64,000 nucleotides of DNA from Chrysemys picta bellii (taxonomy: Eukaryota; Chordata; Testudines; Emydidae). Location: assembly GCF_011386835.1 (NCBI RefSeq), contig NC_088797.1:39493583-39557582 (forward strand), written 5' to 3'. Positions within the stretch are counted from its first letter, which is position 1. Each line of letters starts with the position of its first letter. Both the position numbers and the translations under genes were made by a program. A model generated the notes under the pieces. That model was given only the letters and a program-made list of their open reading frames with translations, had not been told where the DNA came from and did no database searches. This document shows positions 1 through 11,279 of this stretch, piece by piece.

Positions 1-160
1 TCCTCCGAAGTACGACACGTTGCCGCGCCACGAGACTATCAAGTACTCGGGAATCATTGCTCTGCACAGCAGGGCGGCATAAAGCCCTGGTCTTTGGAGG
101 CTTTCCCGCAGCATTCTCTCTCTCGTTCTCAGAGATCCTCATCAGGGTGATGTCGCCCAT
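1..160 (-). CDS. Unassigned open frame inside Harbinger copy 1 (partial)
   Basis: An ATG at 160-158 opens a minus-strand frame with no stop to the window edge (about 53 codons), beginning MGDITLMRISENERENAAGK. It lies in what should be the intron or upstream region of the plus-strand Myb-like gene, on the same strand as the transposase. I see no counterpart in the shorter copy 2. The composition (charged, Arg-rich) looks protein-like, but I recognise no domain. It could be a chance open frame in GC-rich DNA or a captured exon. The continuation is outside the window. Confidence 0.3.
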   Translation of the reverse strand, partial: MGDITLMRISENERENAAGKPPKTRALCRPAVQSNDSRVLDSLVARQRVVLRR

Positions 161-655
161 GGTGACCTGCTTTGAATTAGGTAGGGGAATGTTAGTGTTG
201 GGACTGCTTGCCCGTTCCTTTACAGAACTGTAACCGCTGGTTTGTAGCCACGCGGTGGAGGCGGGAGAGGGGCAGCCGAAAGGGATCGTTCCCGGGGACA
301 GCCGCGAGGGGGTGGGACAGGGGCAGAGTTCCCGCTTGCCGGATTGCTGGCAGCAGGAACTGACATTGCTTTAAATGTGAAATGAGGCCAGTGGTAATAT
401 AAAAGTTTTAAACTGCCACAAGTCTACGGCTTACCATGTCTGCCTGCAACAGAAATTCCGTTGTGCTGCCCCGCTTCTCAAATGTGCTGTGCAAGACCCC
501 AGGCACTGAATGCGAAGGCCGAGAATTCGACCTTGTGCTGAGTGCGCATGGGATAGGTGCTGTGCATGGTCTTGTTCACAGAGAAAGACTATGTTCTTTG
601 TTCACAACTACATTTATCTTTCTGAGGAATTCACTCCCTTTTTCCCATTTCCACA

Positions 656-1132
656 GCCCCATCTGCGACTGTCTCACAACCTAGCCTGGCATCACACTCC
701 CAGAGGCTAGCGCGGATTAGGCGTAGGAAGAAGAGGACACGGGAGGACATGTTCTCTGAGCTTATGGCCTGTTCCCAAGCCCAGGCAGCACAGCAGACCC
801 AGTGGCGGGAGAACTTGACCCGAATGCACCAAGCAAACATGGATCAGGAGGAGAGGTGGCGGAAGGAAGACCAGCAGGCGACTCAAACGCTGCTTGGACT
901 ACTGAGGGAGCAAACAGACACGCTCCGGCGCCTTGTGGATGTTCTGCAGGAACGGAGGCAGGAGGACAGAGCCCCGCTGCAGTCCATCTCTAACCGCCCT
1001 CCCCCGCCACCAAGTCCCATACTCACCTCACCCAAAGTGCAAAGAAGGAGAGGCGGCAGAGTCCCTGCTAACTCTCACTCCACCCCTGCAGAGAGCTCTA
1101 GTAGCAGAAGGCTCTCATTCCCCAAAATTTGA
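656..1132 (+). CDS. Harbinger Myb/SANT-like partner protein, last exon
   Basis: The exon starts after a pyrimidine-rich acceptor (TTTCCCATTTCCACAG) at 655 and ends at a TGA at 1130-1132. It contains a basic stretch (RIRRRKKRTREDMFSEL), then a long Gln/Glu/Arg-rich coiled-coil-like segment (about residues 35-100 of the exon) and a Pro/Ser-rich tail. In Harbinger elements the linked Myb/SANT-like protein binds DNA and helps bring the transposase to the nucleus and element ends; this exon is the C-terminal oligomerisation half, while the DNA-binding trihelix is in an upstream exon not in the window. It aligns with 30902-31374 of copy 2. No internal stop is seen, so this half may be functional. 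Confidence 0.7.
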   Translation, partial: APSATVSQPSLASHSQRLARIRRRKKRTREDMFSELMACSQAQAAQQTQWRENLTRMHQANMDQEERWRKEDQQATQTLLGLLREQTDTLRRLVDVLQERRQEDRAPLQSISNRPPPPPSPILTSPKVQRRRGGRVPANSHSTPAESSSSRRLSFPKI

Positions 1133-1881
1133 AAAGTTCTTTCCTTCCCGCCTGACACAAGCCCCCGTCCAAGTTTCACCTCCCAGTTCCATGTGTAGTT
1201 GATAATAAAAAATACGTTTCTGTTAACTGCTGTTTCAATCATGTTCTTTTGGAGGAGGAGGGGAAAGGGGGTTGGTAATTGGACAGGACAGTCACCTTTG
1301 GCAGGGTACATGGGCGGGGGCAGGCACAGCAGCAGGGCACATACACAGTGCAATGATGCAGTGACTAGTTATCCTGGTTAGTCTGGGAGGTTGTTTTCAT
1401 GTTATGTGGTGGGGGGTGGGTTGCTCTGTGACTTTGTGGCGGGGGAGGGCAGTTACAGATCTTAAGCGGCGGTCCTTATGCAGGATCACAGAGCCACACA
1501 GCAGGGGATCTGTAACCGTCCTCCCCCTGCCACAAAGTCACATAGCCCCCCCATACACACAGTCCCGATCAGGAGGGGTGACAGGCTCCGTTGAAACAAC
1601 CATCCCACCGCAGCGGAGCCTGTCAATCCTTGAGTTTAGAAGCTGCATTCGCGTCACTACACTACACCCGCTCCGCACCACAGTCTGCGTCCCAGTTTTA
1701 AAAAATTCCTGCGAAAACAGTATTAAAGAAAACGGTGTGCATTAACAAAGTAGAACTATTTTTATTTCGAAATGTGTGTTGGAAGGGGGGTGAAGGGGGT
1801 ATGTAACTGAATAGGATAGTCAACATTAACTGGGTAAAGAAACGGGGGCAGGTTTAGCTTCTCTGTACACAAACTTTAAAG

Positions 1882-3165
1882 TCACAGGTTACCCTGCTCA
1901 CTCAGGAACTTTGCTTTCAAAGCCTCCCGGATGCACAGCGCTTCCCGCTGGTCTCTTCTAATCGCCCGGCTGTCTGGCTGTGCGTAATCAGCAGCCAGGC
2001 TATTTTCCTCAACCTCCCACCCCGCCATAAAGGTCTCCCCCTTGCTCTCACAGAGATTGTGGAGCACACAGCAAGCTGCTATAACAATGGGGATATTGGT
2101 TTCGCTGAGATCACAGCGAGTCAGTAAGCTTCTCCATCTCCCCTTGAGACGGCCAAAAGCACACTCCACCACCATTCTGCACTTGCTCAGCCGGTAGTTG
2201 AAGAGTTCTTTTTCAGTGTCCAGGGCGCCAGTATAGGGCTTCATGAGCCAGGGCATTAGCGGGTAGGCTGGGTCCCCGAGGATGACTATAGGCATCTCCA
2301 CATCCCCAACAGTTATTTTGTGGTCCGGGAAGTAAATACCTTGTTGCAGCCGTCTAAACAGACCAGAGTTCCTGAAAACACGAGCGTCATGAACCTTGCC
2401 CGGCCATCCCACGTAGATGTTGGTAAAACGTCCCCTGTGGTCCACCAGTGCTTGCAGCACCATTGAAAAGTAGCCCTTTCGGTTAATGTACTGGGTGGCC
2501 TGGTGGTCCGGTGCCAGGATAGGGATGTGAGTTCCATCTATGGCCCCACCGCAGTTTGGGAATCTCATCGCTGCGAAGCCATCTATGATCGCCTCCACGT
2601 TTCCCAGGGTCACTACCTTTGGCAGCAGTACATCAACGATTGCCTTCGCTACTTGCATCACAACAACCCCCACGGTAGATTTGCCCACCCCAAACTGGTT
2701 CGCGACTGACCGGTAGCTGTCTGGCGTTGCAAGCTTCCAGAGGGCTATGGCCACTCGCTTCTGTACACTCAGTGCAGCTCGCAACCGGATGTCACTGCGC
2801 TTCAGGGCAGGGGACAGCAACTCACAAAGTTCCAGGAAAGTTCCCTTCCGCATGCGAAAGTTTCGCAGCCACTGGGATTCATCCCAGACCTGCAGCACTA
2901 TGCGGTCCCACCACTCAGTGCTTGTTTCCCGTGCCCAGAATCGCCGTTCCACGGCATCAACATGACCCATTGCCACCGTGATGTCCTCGGCGCTGGGTCC
3001 CCTGCTTTCTGAGAGGTCTGTGCTACTCTCAGACTTCAGGACATCACCGCGGTGCCGTAGCCTCCTCGCCTGACTTTTCTGCATCTGCCTCAGGGAAACC
3101 TGTATGATAAGCTGCGAGGCGTTGAGAGCAGCCACAACTGCAGCGATGGTCGCAGCGTGCTCCAT
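1882..3165 (-). CDS. PIF/Harbinger DDE transposase (HARBI1-like), intact
   Basis: A 427-codon frame with an ATG start and no internal stop or frameshift. The N-terminal region (about 1-100) carries the conserved WARETSTEWWD block. Residues 130-175 form a helix-turn-helix-like segment (ALWKLATPDSYRSV). The catalytic region follows: D210 in GAIDGTHI, D260 in PGKVHDARVF, D298 in LGDPAYPL and E334 in VECAFGRLKGRW. These are the acidic positions conserved in Harbinger DDE nucleases, though I cannot say which middle Asp is catalytic. The protein cuts and integrates the element at short AT-rich targets. It is longer than the domesticated vertebrate HARBI1 (about 350 residues) because of the N-terminal extension. 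It lies about 380 bp inside the right terminus. The sequence shows nothing that would stop it being active. Confidence 0.9.
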   Translation of the reverse strand: MEHAATIAAVVAALNASQLIIQVSLRQMQKSQARRLRHRGDVLKSESSTDLSESRGPSAEDITVAMGHVDAVERRFWARETSTEWWDRIVLQVWDESQWLRNFRMRKGTFLELCELLSPALKRSDIRLRAALSVQKRVAIALWKLATPDSYRSVANQFGVGKSTVGVVVMQVAKAIVDVLLPKVVTLGNVEAIIDGFAAMRFPNCGGAIDGTHIPILAPDHQATQYINRKGYFSMVLQALVDHRGRFTNIYVGWPGKVHDARVFRNSGLFRRLQQGIYFPDHKITVGDVEMPIVILGDPAYPLMPWLMKPYTGALDTEKELFNYRLSKCRMVVECAFGRLKGRWRSLLTRCDLSETNIPIVIAACCVLHNLCESKGETFMAGWEVEENSLAADYAQPDSRAIRRDQREALCIREALKAKFLSEQGNL

Positions 3166-3417
3166 GCTCGCAGTGCTGTGGCGTCCGCGCTGTCAATGAC
3201 TGGAAAAGTGCGCGAACTGATTTCCCGCCGGCGCTTTCAGGGAGGGAGGGCGGGAGTGATGAACGGATGACAACAGTTACCCAAAAGCACCCTCGACACA
3301 TTTTGTTACCCAGAAGGCATTGCCGGCTACACCCAGAATTCCAATGGGCAGAGGGGACTGCGGGAACTGTGGGATAGCTGACCACAGTGCACCGCTTCGA
3401 ATGTCGACGCTTTCACC

Positions 3418-3543
3418 GTTAGTGTGGACGCACAAAGTCGAATTACTGTCCTTAGTGTGGACACACACGTTCGACTTTGCAATATCGATTCCAAAAATTC
3501 AATGCAAGTAAAATCGAACTACTCTCGTAGTGTAGACAAGGCC
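3418..3543 (-). repeat. Terminal and subterminal repeats of Harbinger copy 1
   Basis: The terminal inverted repeat occupies about 3508-3543. Internal to it are two minus-strand copies of GTCCACACTAA, a likely transposase or Myb-protein binding repeat. The same motif occurs once just inside the left end of copy 2 (about 28839-28851). Confidence 0.6.
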
Positions 3544-6500
3544 AAAGAGCAACCAAATTAAAAGAACAAAGCACTGCATTCCACCCACCCCTCCCTCCTA
3601 TGATCCAGGAAGTGCTGACAGCATGTGATTGTGATAAAGGTTTTTTGTTCTGAAAAATATTTATTTAGCAATGTTCACTTTGTAGACTCTTCTTTTGCTT
3701 ACAAAGTGGCATACAGAAGCCCTTCTAAAAATGTGACTGTCCTTTCATGGCTCTAGAGTTTTAAGATCTGATCTCCATTACCTTCTGCTCCTTGTCTAGT
3801 TATAGGCACACATGGGTTTTTCCATGGGCCGATCCATTCTCTCCTCATGATTGCATCTCAGTCAACCCTTTTCACTCCATTCTCAACCCAGCAGAACTCT
3901 TATAAAAACAATTAAAGTACATATTCTTAGGTTAGGAGTCATTTCTTCTTCCTTTTAACATGCTGAGAGGAATTTGACAGTTTTCCCCTCACTAAGACCA
4001 TTCACTATATAATCTATGCAGTGATACCACAGTATTTTAACAGTTTGCTTTGCAGAATTAAAATGGCTGAACAAATTATAATAATATTTTAATCATATAT
4101 TAAGACCTGAGATATGCTGCTCTTTTAAGGTTATAAATTCTTACTGTTCTAAGAAAATTGTATCATAATATCCTTGTGACACCCCACAAATATGTCTTGA
4201 TTTGCTCAATGATATATTGTACATAAGGAATAGTTCTGATTTATTGCTTCAGTGACTAGCACCCAATTAGAGCAAATGGAATATTTCACAACAGATTTGA
4301 TGTACTGTATCAGTGGGTACTCTGGACCCATTAATCTAAAGGCCACTGGCATTCATACCAACGATAATCATAAGTAGTACCAGTGAGCAATATGAGCCAT
4401 TATGGTATCAATAAGAATGCAGTAAACTAAAGTAGGAAAAAATAGATGGAAGAATTATGCTTTGCAGGTATAGAGGCTGATTGTCAAGACTAAATAACTT
4501 TTACACTTTTTCAATAAATAGCAAAAGCAATTAGTTAGGCTCTCTAAATTTAATTAATAATCCGGAGACTTTTTTTTAATGGTTAAGTCATCCAAAACAC
4601 ATGCAAAACCAGCCTAAATACATTTTCTTTACAGAACTGTCCCCTACCTAATAATGGGGACACAGTTTTAATGCTCTCCCTCTTCCCTGGATGGGATTAT
4701 GACATGTATCCTTTTGCAACGTTTTTAATGCCTCTTCCAAGAAGTCAGGCACATCTTACATTGAGAAGGACAAGACCTTTCCTTTTGAGCAACTTAATAC
4801 TTAAATCAACTAACAGCAGTCACTGTTGAGAGAAACCAGAATCACTGACCTATGCCAATGGTTCTTGATTATGGAAGTGTGCCATCTACTTTACAACTTT
4901 TGCACTTATAGGTGGGCTCTGCTGGATCTAACCAATTCTATTACAACAAAACCAAATCAGTGTGTACAGCACTGTATAACAAGTTTCAGGTAAAAGCCAG
5001 TTTACCAAATTCATGCATCACCACTTCATCTGGAATGGTCCCTTAGAATAGTACTACTTATGCTAAACTATCTGTTCAATCTTGTATTTAGCTGTGACAC
5101 TATGAGTACCTTTCCCAGACCTGAGGAAAAGCTGTGTGTAGCTCAAAACCTTGTCTCTCACCAACAGAAGTTGGGCCAATAAAAGATGTTACCTCACCCA
5201 CCTTGTCTTTCTAATATCTTGGGACCAACACAGCTACAACAACACTGCATTTATATAGGAAACTTTAAGAGAACCTCCACAAACACAGGGCAAATGGAAC
5301 TGCTGTGACATAATATACACAAAAAGACAAAGTACCATGCAAATATACAGAGTCAAATAGAAAGAAATCATCATACAAGAATAACTGCAGTCAGTATTCA
5401 TTTAAAAGGAATTCAGATTTGATATTGATAAATGGCTGCTTCATTAACATCAGAGAAATATCTCAAAATTAGTGTTAATTTTCAAATGATTTTTGTACTA
5501 TTGTATTATATGCAATTCAGTAAACCTTTCAACAAATAATGCTAGTGAGAAATGATTCCAGATTCTAAAAATCAGAATCCCACACTAATTCAAAGTGAAA
5601 CAAGAGGAGTTTCACAAGGAGGTTTCAAATTGGGTTTTTGATACAGAAATCGGTCTTGATCTGCTATTTATTGAAAAGTTAATCATTCATATTTTGCATG
5701 TTTACATCATGTCCAGGAATTAATATGCATAGCAATCCTTAGTGTTAAGGGGAGCTGTCACATAATTCTGAATAATCTCTCTTCACACTTTTCAATCTTA
5801 TAATATTTATATAAATAAGGTAGCTTCGCTGTGTATTACCATTTACTAGCTATACTTTTATTCCTATGAAAACTGGTATTGATTATAAAACTGAGAAAAA
5901 GCATAAGAAAGCTGCTCCTTCATGTGTAGCAAAATATTGTGGTTAAAACTGGATGCTAATTATAATAAGATGTCAATGCACTTTGTTAAGTTGATAAGAT
6001 AATTTAGAATGTAACAACCCTCACATAGCTCACTCTAGTATGAAATCCCAAAGAGAAGTCTTACAGATGTTTCCAGCTGAAATACACAGTGTGGTCACAA
6101 GAACGCAAACATGGTTGTTAACAATTAAATACTCTTAAGGACAACATTTAAGACTTTATAAGATGAGGAAAGTTCTCAAGTACACTAAACACCAGGGGCT
6201 GTGGGTATATTCATACATAATACAGTAACTCTATTAACATTTAAACCCTCAACAGTTTACTGGATGCAGACCTGCCTCCAGAAATTCATAGCACCTTTGG
6301 GTAAGGCAACAATGGTATGTGTTTATTGAAATCTACATCTGGTAGCAATTTGTTCAGCAGCAACCAACTTTTTTTTCCCCTAAGTCAAATAATCTACAGG
6401 GGCCCATATACTGTGCAACTGTTCATTTGCACTCAGACGTGCATTGTATAATTTATGTTCTTAATTATAGAAAAAAGGTTTATCAACATGTTTTTGCATG

Positions 6501-7065
6501 TTGTGTAATTTCTTAGTCTTCACAAGAGAGTAACAGAATGTGTCTCAAACAGCCTATTCATTATTCACCATAATAGAACATATTGGGATAGAATAGGATA
6601 GATTTAACCCCCGGTTATTTTAAATATCTCAAATTTTTAAAATGGGTCTTTACTATGTAAAAAAGGAATAGATATATTTTGAAACCCCCACCTAGAATGA
6701 ACTATTAAAAATATTCTAAATACTAAATATTCACATTTTAAATTTCGTTTGTGCTTCAGATACCAAACCAAAATTGTGGCCCAGGCCAAATGAGAATTAT
6801 AAATAGCTGGAAATAAATAGCTGGACATTTTATAAAATGAACCCACTCCTGAAACACACAGTATGATACAATGCCTAAACAAATTTCTCATATGATGAAA
6901 AGATGTGGTTGGTACTAGAAAGTGATATCCAACATTAACTTAACTGAACCAGTACAACTGAGGCTGACATAGTGTTTGTTTACTTTCACATTTTCTTTAT
7001 TAAATAAAACATACGCTTCAAAATATTATTTTAGCATGTTTCTGGAGTTCTTTACTTTCACCATG
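3544..7065. other. AT-rich non-coding stretch
   Basis: Low-GC sequence with no frame of protein-like composition. The only recognisable feature is a dispersed-repeat fragment at 5090-5245; the rest looks like old unique intronic or intergenic DNA. Confidence 0.6.
5090..5245 (+). repeat. Ancient dispersed repeat fragment (CTCACCAACAGAAGTTGG type)
   Basis: The segment around CTCTCACCAACAGAAGTTGG...CCAATAAAAGATGTTACCTCAC is a repeat I remember from many amniote genomes. A second, more diverged copy in the same orientation lies at 40853-40965. The class (LINE 3' end or other) cannot be settled from this alone. Confidence 0.5.
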
Positions 7066-7073
7066 TTCTAATG

Positions 7074-7383
7074 CAGGGGTAGGAAACCTATGGCACGTGA
7101 GCCGAAGGCGGCACGCGAGCTCATTTTCAGTGGCACTTACACTGCCCGGATCCTGGCCACTGGTCCGGGGGGCTCCACATTTTAATTTAATTTTAAATGA
7201 AACTTCTTAAACATTTTAAAAACCTTATTTACTTTACATACAACAATAGTTTAGTTATATATTATAGACTGATAGAAAGAGACCTTCTAAAAATGTTAAA
7301 ATGTATTACTGCACGCGAAACCTTAAATCAGAGTGAATAAATGAAGACTTGGCACACCACTTCTGAAAGGTTGGCGACCCCTG
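7074..7383 (-). mobile_element. Non-autonomous hAT element (CAGGGGTCGGCAACC family), copy 1
   Basis: A 310-bp element with ends CAGGGGTAGG and CGACCCCTG, flanked by a perfect 8-bp target-site duplication TTCTAATG (7066-7073 and 7384-7391). The 8-bp duplication and CAGGG ends are hAT hallmarks. No coding capacity. It is inverted relative to the copy at 12087-12392. Confidence 0.85.
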
Positions 7384-7875
7384 TTCTAATGTTTCATTTT
7401 TGTTCATTGTTATGCAAAAAAAAAAAGACGACTTGTTGGCATGAAAATGCCACATTCCAGTATGCCTATCATTTAAAGATCACAAAAATGCGTCTATGGA
7501 GGTACAGGTATCCTGTAACACATCCTTTCTGCAGGACTGAAGCCTTAATCAGCTGCTGCCCTTTCCATTTGTGCAATAAAGCACCTGCCATTGTGCTTAG
7601 AGCGAAACAGACTACTGTAATAATTATTTAAACAAACCCTCATGCTTCAGGGCACAAGCAAACCTCTAACTAATAGGGATTAGGAAGAATCACTCTTTGT
7701 TAGCAAATTATTCTTCAACTGTCTACTGCATATTTGTTGGTACTGGCTACTGTCAGAGACAGGATATTAGTCTGATCTGACAATTCCTATTTCTGTCCAA
7801 ATGATATATTGTCCCAACTCTGCAATGTCACTACACAATTGTGACGTTAGTAGGGCTTAGCCCCATTAGCCCCTA

Positions 7876-8066
7876 AGACTATGTCTACACAACCTGCTGA
7901 CAGACATGGGCTAGCAGGGCTCGTTCTAGTGCTCTAAAAATAGCTGTAGAGACTGTGCTTTGAAGATGCACCCTTAGCCTGAGCCGCAACTTCAAAGTGC
8001 TCACTAGTCCAAATCTGTTAACCCAGGCAGGGAGGCTCACTCCTGTGGGCTGTGTAGACACACCCT
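7876..8066. mobile_element. MITE with GTCTACACA terminal repeats
   Basis: About 190 bp bounded by AGACTATGTCTACACA and its imperfect inverted copy TGTGTAGACACACCCT (13 of 16 bases match). The core GTCTACAC is shared with the Harbinger termini in this window, so it may be a Harbinger-dependent MITE. No clear target-site duplication. Confidence 0.55.
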
Positions 8067-8345
8067 AATAGTTGGCCCCTAATGGTTACTATGGTCAGAC
8101 CATGGCTATCCTCTTTGCCAGGTCTGCACTGCATGACTCACAGGCTACCTGGATACTCAAAAATTTACCGGGCCACATACTTGAGCATTGGGCAGGGTGC
8201 ACTGTGCATAGATAAGACTCTCAATAGTATCACTGTCTAGATCCTTCGACAGTTATCTCTGTGTTTGCGGAACACTGGCATTGTTATTCAAGAGGGGAAG
8301 ATTTGTGGTCTGCATAACCAGGGAGAAAAGAGATGTTAGATTTCA

Positions 8346-8560
8346 CAGCAGCATTAGCCAGGGACTTTTATGAGCCTTGTAGAATACTTTCTTGAAAGGG
8401 TTCAGTGGGGCATATCAGGAGCAGAATACAAATAGCAAATCTGAGGCAAAGTGAGGTTTAAATGAGTTGCCCAAGTTTACACAACCCGTCCCTCAGCAGA
8501 ACAAAGAATAGAATTTATATTTGATAAGTCCTAGCCTTGTGTCAGTCATTACAACACAAT
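8346..8560 (+). repeat. MIR-like SINE remnant, copy 1
   Basis: The core GAGTTGCCCAAGTTTACACA and the preceding CTGAGGCAAAGTGAGGTTTAA resemble the conserved core of MIR/CORE-SINEs. The upstream 80 bp is shared with 10723-10848, which indicates a family or a local duplication. Confidence 0.5.
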
Positions 8561-9389
8561 TTCCAATATCATCCAATGAAGTCTTATTGGTGTCTGTAAT
8601 AAAATAAAATACTGTAAAAAACCCCTCATTTAAAAAAAATTCTTCACAAAAATTGTGGCACAAACATTATGTTTGCTAAATTTTAATAAATTACAAAGTA
8701 TTTAGCTACCCCCTTTCATTCTACATTGTCCGTTGAGATGTAAGCTCATTGTTCATACTAAGTAATAAGTAATAAGAAGAAGCAGAATATACTTCTCACA
8801 GATTAAAAATATATAGGATATGACTTCTCACACCACTGTGCATATTGATATCGGCAAAAATCACATTTTTGCAACCCATTTTTCTTGCTCTGAACTGTGA
8901 CCCTGTACTAAAAAATGAAAGGGTTGCCAATATTACTACTTTATACCTCTTGTAGCAACATATCACCAAATTTTGCTGTTCAGGCCCAAAGATGAAGATG
9001 TGAATAAGTTATATTAGCAATTTTAGATGGGGGTAAAAATGTTAAAGTTATGTTTTTATTACGCTCATAGGTTTATTGCTATTATCATTGGCCCTTAGTG
9101 ACTAGTTAGTAATTTTATATCTCAAACATATGTGGTGGGACGGTCTAGCATATTAGAGACCTGGGAGGAAGAAGGGGAAAGAGGGAAAACAGTAAAAGGT
9201 GTTACAGACTGAGTTGAAGAGCAGAAGGTGTTTGAACTTAACACTGTAGACAGAGGTTTTAGAACCTTAGTTGTTCATTTGTTCTGAAAGGCCAGATTTC
9301 CAGAGACTTAACCCACAACTTAAGGTCTGCATTAAGTATTTGAAAGTTCTTTACAGCTTTTGAATGTAATTTATTAATTCTACACCGAT

Positions 9390-10127
9390 TTAAGACTTGA
9401 GCTTGGGCCCGACTTCCCGAAGTGGGTTTTGAGCTGCCTGGCACGGGTCGTGGCTCACCCCCAGTCCTTTCTCTTACGGGAGGTAGGAGATCTTCCCCTC
9501 CCAGTCTTTTTCGGCTTCTTCCCCAGAGACTTGGGGGGGACCAATGCTGGCTCGTGGATGGTGCTCTGGTGCCAGAGTGAGTGCCGACTCCATTAGGAGC
9601 ACTTTCAGATGGATATCGCGCTCCTTTTTCGTCCGAGGTTAAAGGACTTGCAGATACGGCACTTGTCACTTATATGCCCTTCACCTAAGCACCTTAAGCA
9701 GCTGGTGTGAGGATCGCTGACGGGCATAGGCCGTTTGCAACAACCTTAGGGTTTAAAGCCTGGGGACCGGGGCATGCCCCATCTCCTGGCTGAGTCCCAT
9801 TTGGGACTAACAAAAAGTTGAGAACTACTACTAAGAGTAACTAAGAAACTATTAACTATATACAACTATATTACAGGTTTTCAAAGTTCACAAGAACAGA
9901 AAACGAAACAAAGCTAGCTGAAGCAACAGATGTTCCAGCACCGTCACTGGCGGCAAGAAGGAACTGAGGGTGGGGGGAGCCGGCAGCACCCCTTATACTG
10001 CACCATGTGGGTGCCAGAGCCGGTCCCCTATGGATACTGCTGAGGGAAAAACCTCTGGCACCGGTGCACGTGGCGAGCACAGACACCTAACATGGAATGG
10101 ACATGAGCAAGCACTCGAAGAAGAACC
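9390..10127 (-). mobile_element. DIRS-type retrotransposon fragment A (gag end and right terminus)
   Basis: The right end ...GAGCAAGCACTCGAAGAAGAACC matches the right termini of the DIRS copies at 20042, 49733 and 58763, and the preceding AAGAAGGAACTGAGGGTGGG block is shared with copy D near 58577. Read leftwards, the sequence includes a decayed gag start with a Cys-rich zinc-binding-like stretch, interrupted by stops, and a Ser/Pro/Arg-rich segment (9259-9669 minus). RT and recombinase are absent. The left boundary is approximate. Confidence 0.75.
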
Positions 10128-10186
10128 AAAGTTTTATTAGATTTTCCAGTATCAATCACCACAGCAAAGGGTGAGTGAGCATAAGC

Positions 10187-10287
10187 ATGGCCATACTGGG
10201 TCAGACCAAAGGTCCATCTAGCTCAGTATCCTGTCTTCCGACAGTGGCCAATGCCAGGTGCCCCAGAGGGAATGAACAGAGCAGGTA
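10187..10287 (+). repeat. Dispersed reptile repeat (GGCCATACTGGGTCAGACCA)
   Basis: This block (GGCCATACTGGGTCAGACCA to AATGAACAGAGCAGGTAATC) is a high-copy interspersed segment I associate with turtle and crocodilian genomes. Its class is uncertain. It ends in a (CA)n/(CT)n microsatellite. Confidence 0.45.
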
Positions 10288-10295
10288 ATCATTCT

Positions 10296-10330
10296 CACAC
10301 ACACACACACACACACACTCTCTCTCTCTC
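10296..10330. repeat. (CA)n(CT)n microsatellite
   Basis: About 11 CA units run directly into about 6 CT units at the end of the preceding dispersed repeat. Confidence 0.95.
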
Positions 10331-10722
10331 CCCTTCCTCCCTGCCCATGTACCCATCTCCGCAGAGCAGGGGAGGGAAGACAGGGCTCAGGAGAGCTTTC
10401 AGTGAGTGCCTTAAAGAGACAACGCACGGCATCTCTCAGAAACGTCTCCAGCAGCCAGCACACCCCGTCTCTGTCACACGCACATATGGTCTTTCACACT
10501 CCCCTCCCAACACATACTTGTATTATTGTTGTTGTTACTTCTTAGTACTTCCTGCAATGCACATAAGATCTTGTAATTTATGCTGCAGAAATATGCACTG
10601 CTGTCTGGGCCAATTAAGCACCAGTAAGTTGTGTATGCTGCCAGAGCAACCACTCACCGATATTAAAAATGGGAAAACATATCCTGTTGCACAAAGCCAA
10701 AAAAGGAGGGGAAAATCCAGCT

Positions 10723-10848
10723 TTTGCAGCAGCGATACCCAGGGACTGTTTAAGCCTTGTAGAATACTTTCTCAGAAGGGTCCAGTGGGGCATGTCAGGA
10801 GCAGAATAGAGAAACTGAGGCAAAGTGAGGTTTAAGTGAGTTGCCATT
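10723..10848 (+). repeat. MIR-like SINE remnant, copy 2
   Basis: About 125 bp closely matching 8346-8475, including GCCTTGTAGAATACTTTCT and AGTGGGGCAT. It is truncated just before the GCCCAAGTTTACACA core of copy 1. Confidence 0.5.
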
Positions 10849-11006
10849 TGCAGGCACATTTCAAGGCCCTCCCTCCAAAGAACCCTACCAACAGACCATG
10901 CTCTCTCAAAGCCTCCCCCTCTTTTGAGGGATGGACCCAGCTGCCTATACATCCAGATCCTTTACCCTACACCTTCAGGTCATAATTTCCAAGAGTCTCT
11001 TATACA

Positions 11007-11279
11007 TGGAGCCCTACCAAATTCACGGTCCATTTTGGTCAATTTCATGGTCATAGTATTTTAAAAATCATAAATTTCATGGTTTCAAATACAGGAAGTC
11101 CCATTCCCACCCCAGCCCGGCTGGGAATAGCATCTGGAGCCTGGGGCATGGTAAGAATCCCCAGCCCTGCCCCTCCCCTACATTAGCCAGATTTCACAGG
11201 GGGACTAGATTTCATGGGGGATATTAGATTTTAAGGTCCGTGATGCATTTTTCACAGCCATAAATTTGGTAGGGTCCTA
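11007..11279. mobile_element. Non-autonomous hAT element (CCCTACCAAATT ends)
   Basis: A 273-bp element with ends TGGAGCCCTACCAAATT and AAATTTGGTAGGGTCCTA. It is flanked by CTTATACA (10999-11006) and CTTATAAA (11280-11287), a 7-of-8 target-site duplication. Non-coding. Confidence 0.75.

Larger units (their letters stand above)
1..3543 (-). mobile_element. PIF/Harbinger DNA transposon, copy 1 (cut by window start)
   Basis: A two-gene Harbinger element: transposase on the minus strand and a Myb/SANT-like partner on the plus strand, transcribed divergently from the element ends inward. The right terminus at 3543, read on the minus strand, begins GGCCTTGTCTACACTACGA, matching the terminus of the second Harbinger at 28758. 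Subterminal copies of a 'GTCCACACTAA' motif lie near 3425-3475. The left terminus and first Myb exon are outside the window. Coding and non-coding parts align in order with copy 2 but in the opposite orientation. Superfamily assignment rests on the transposase motifs and the linked Myb-like gene. Confidence 0.88.

Noticed and set aside
436..710. Overlapping short plus-strand frames before the Myb-like exon
   Set aside because: They cross the intron-like region and acceptor of the Harbinger partner gene; only the exon from 656 is supported by homology with copy 2.
10251..10835. 194-codon plus-strand open frame
   Set aside because: It runs through a dispersed repeat, a (CA)n(CT)n tract and a MIR-like remnant; no protein-like core or splice context.
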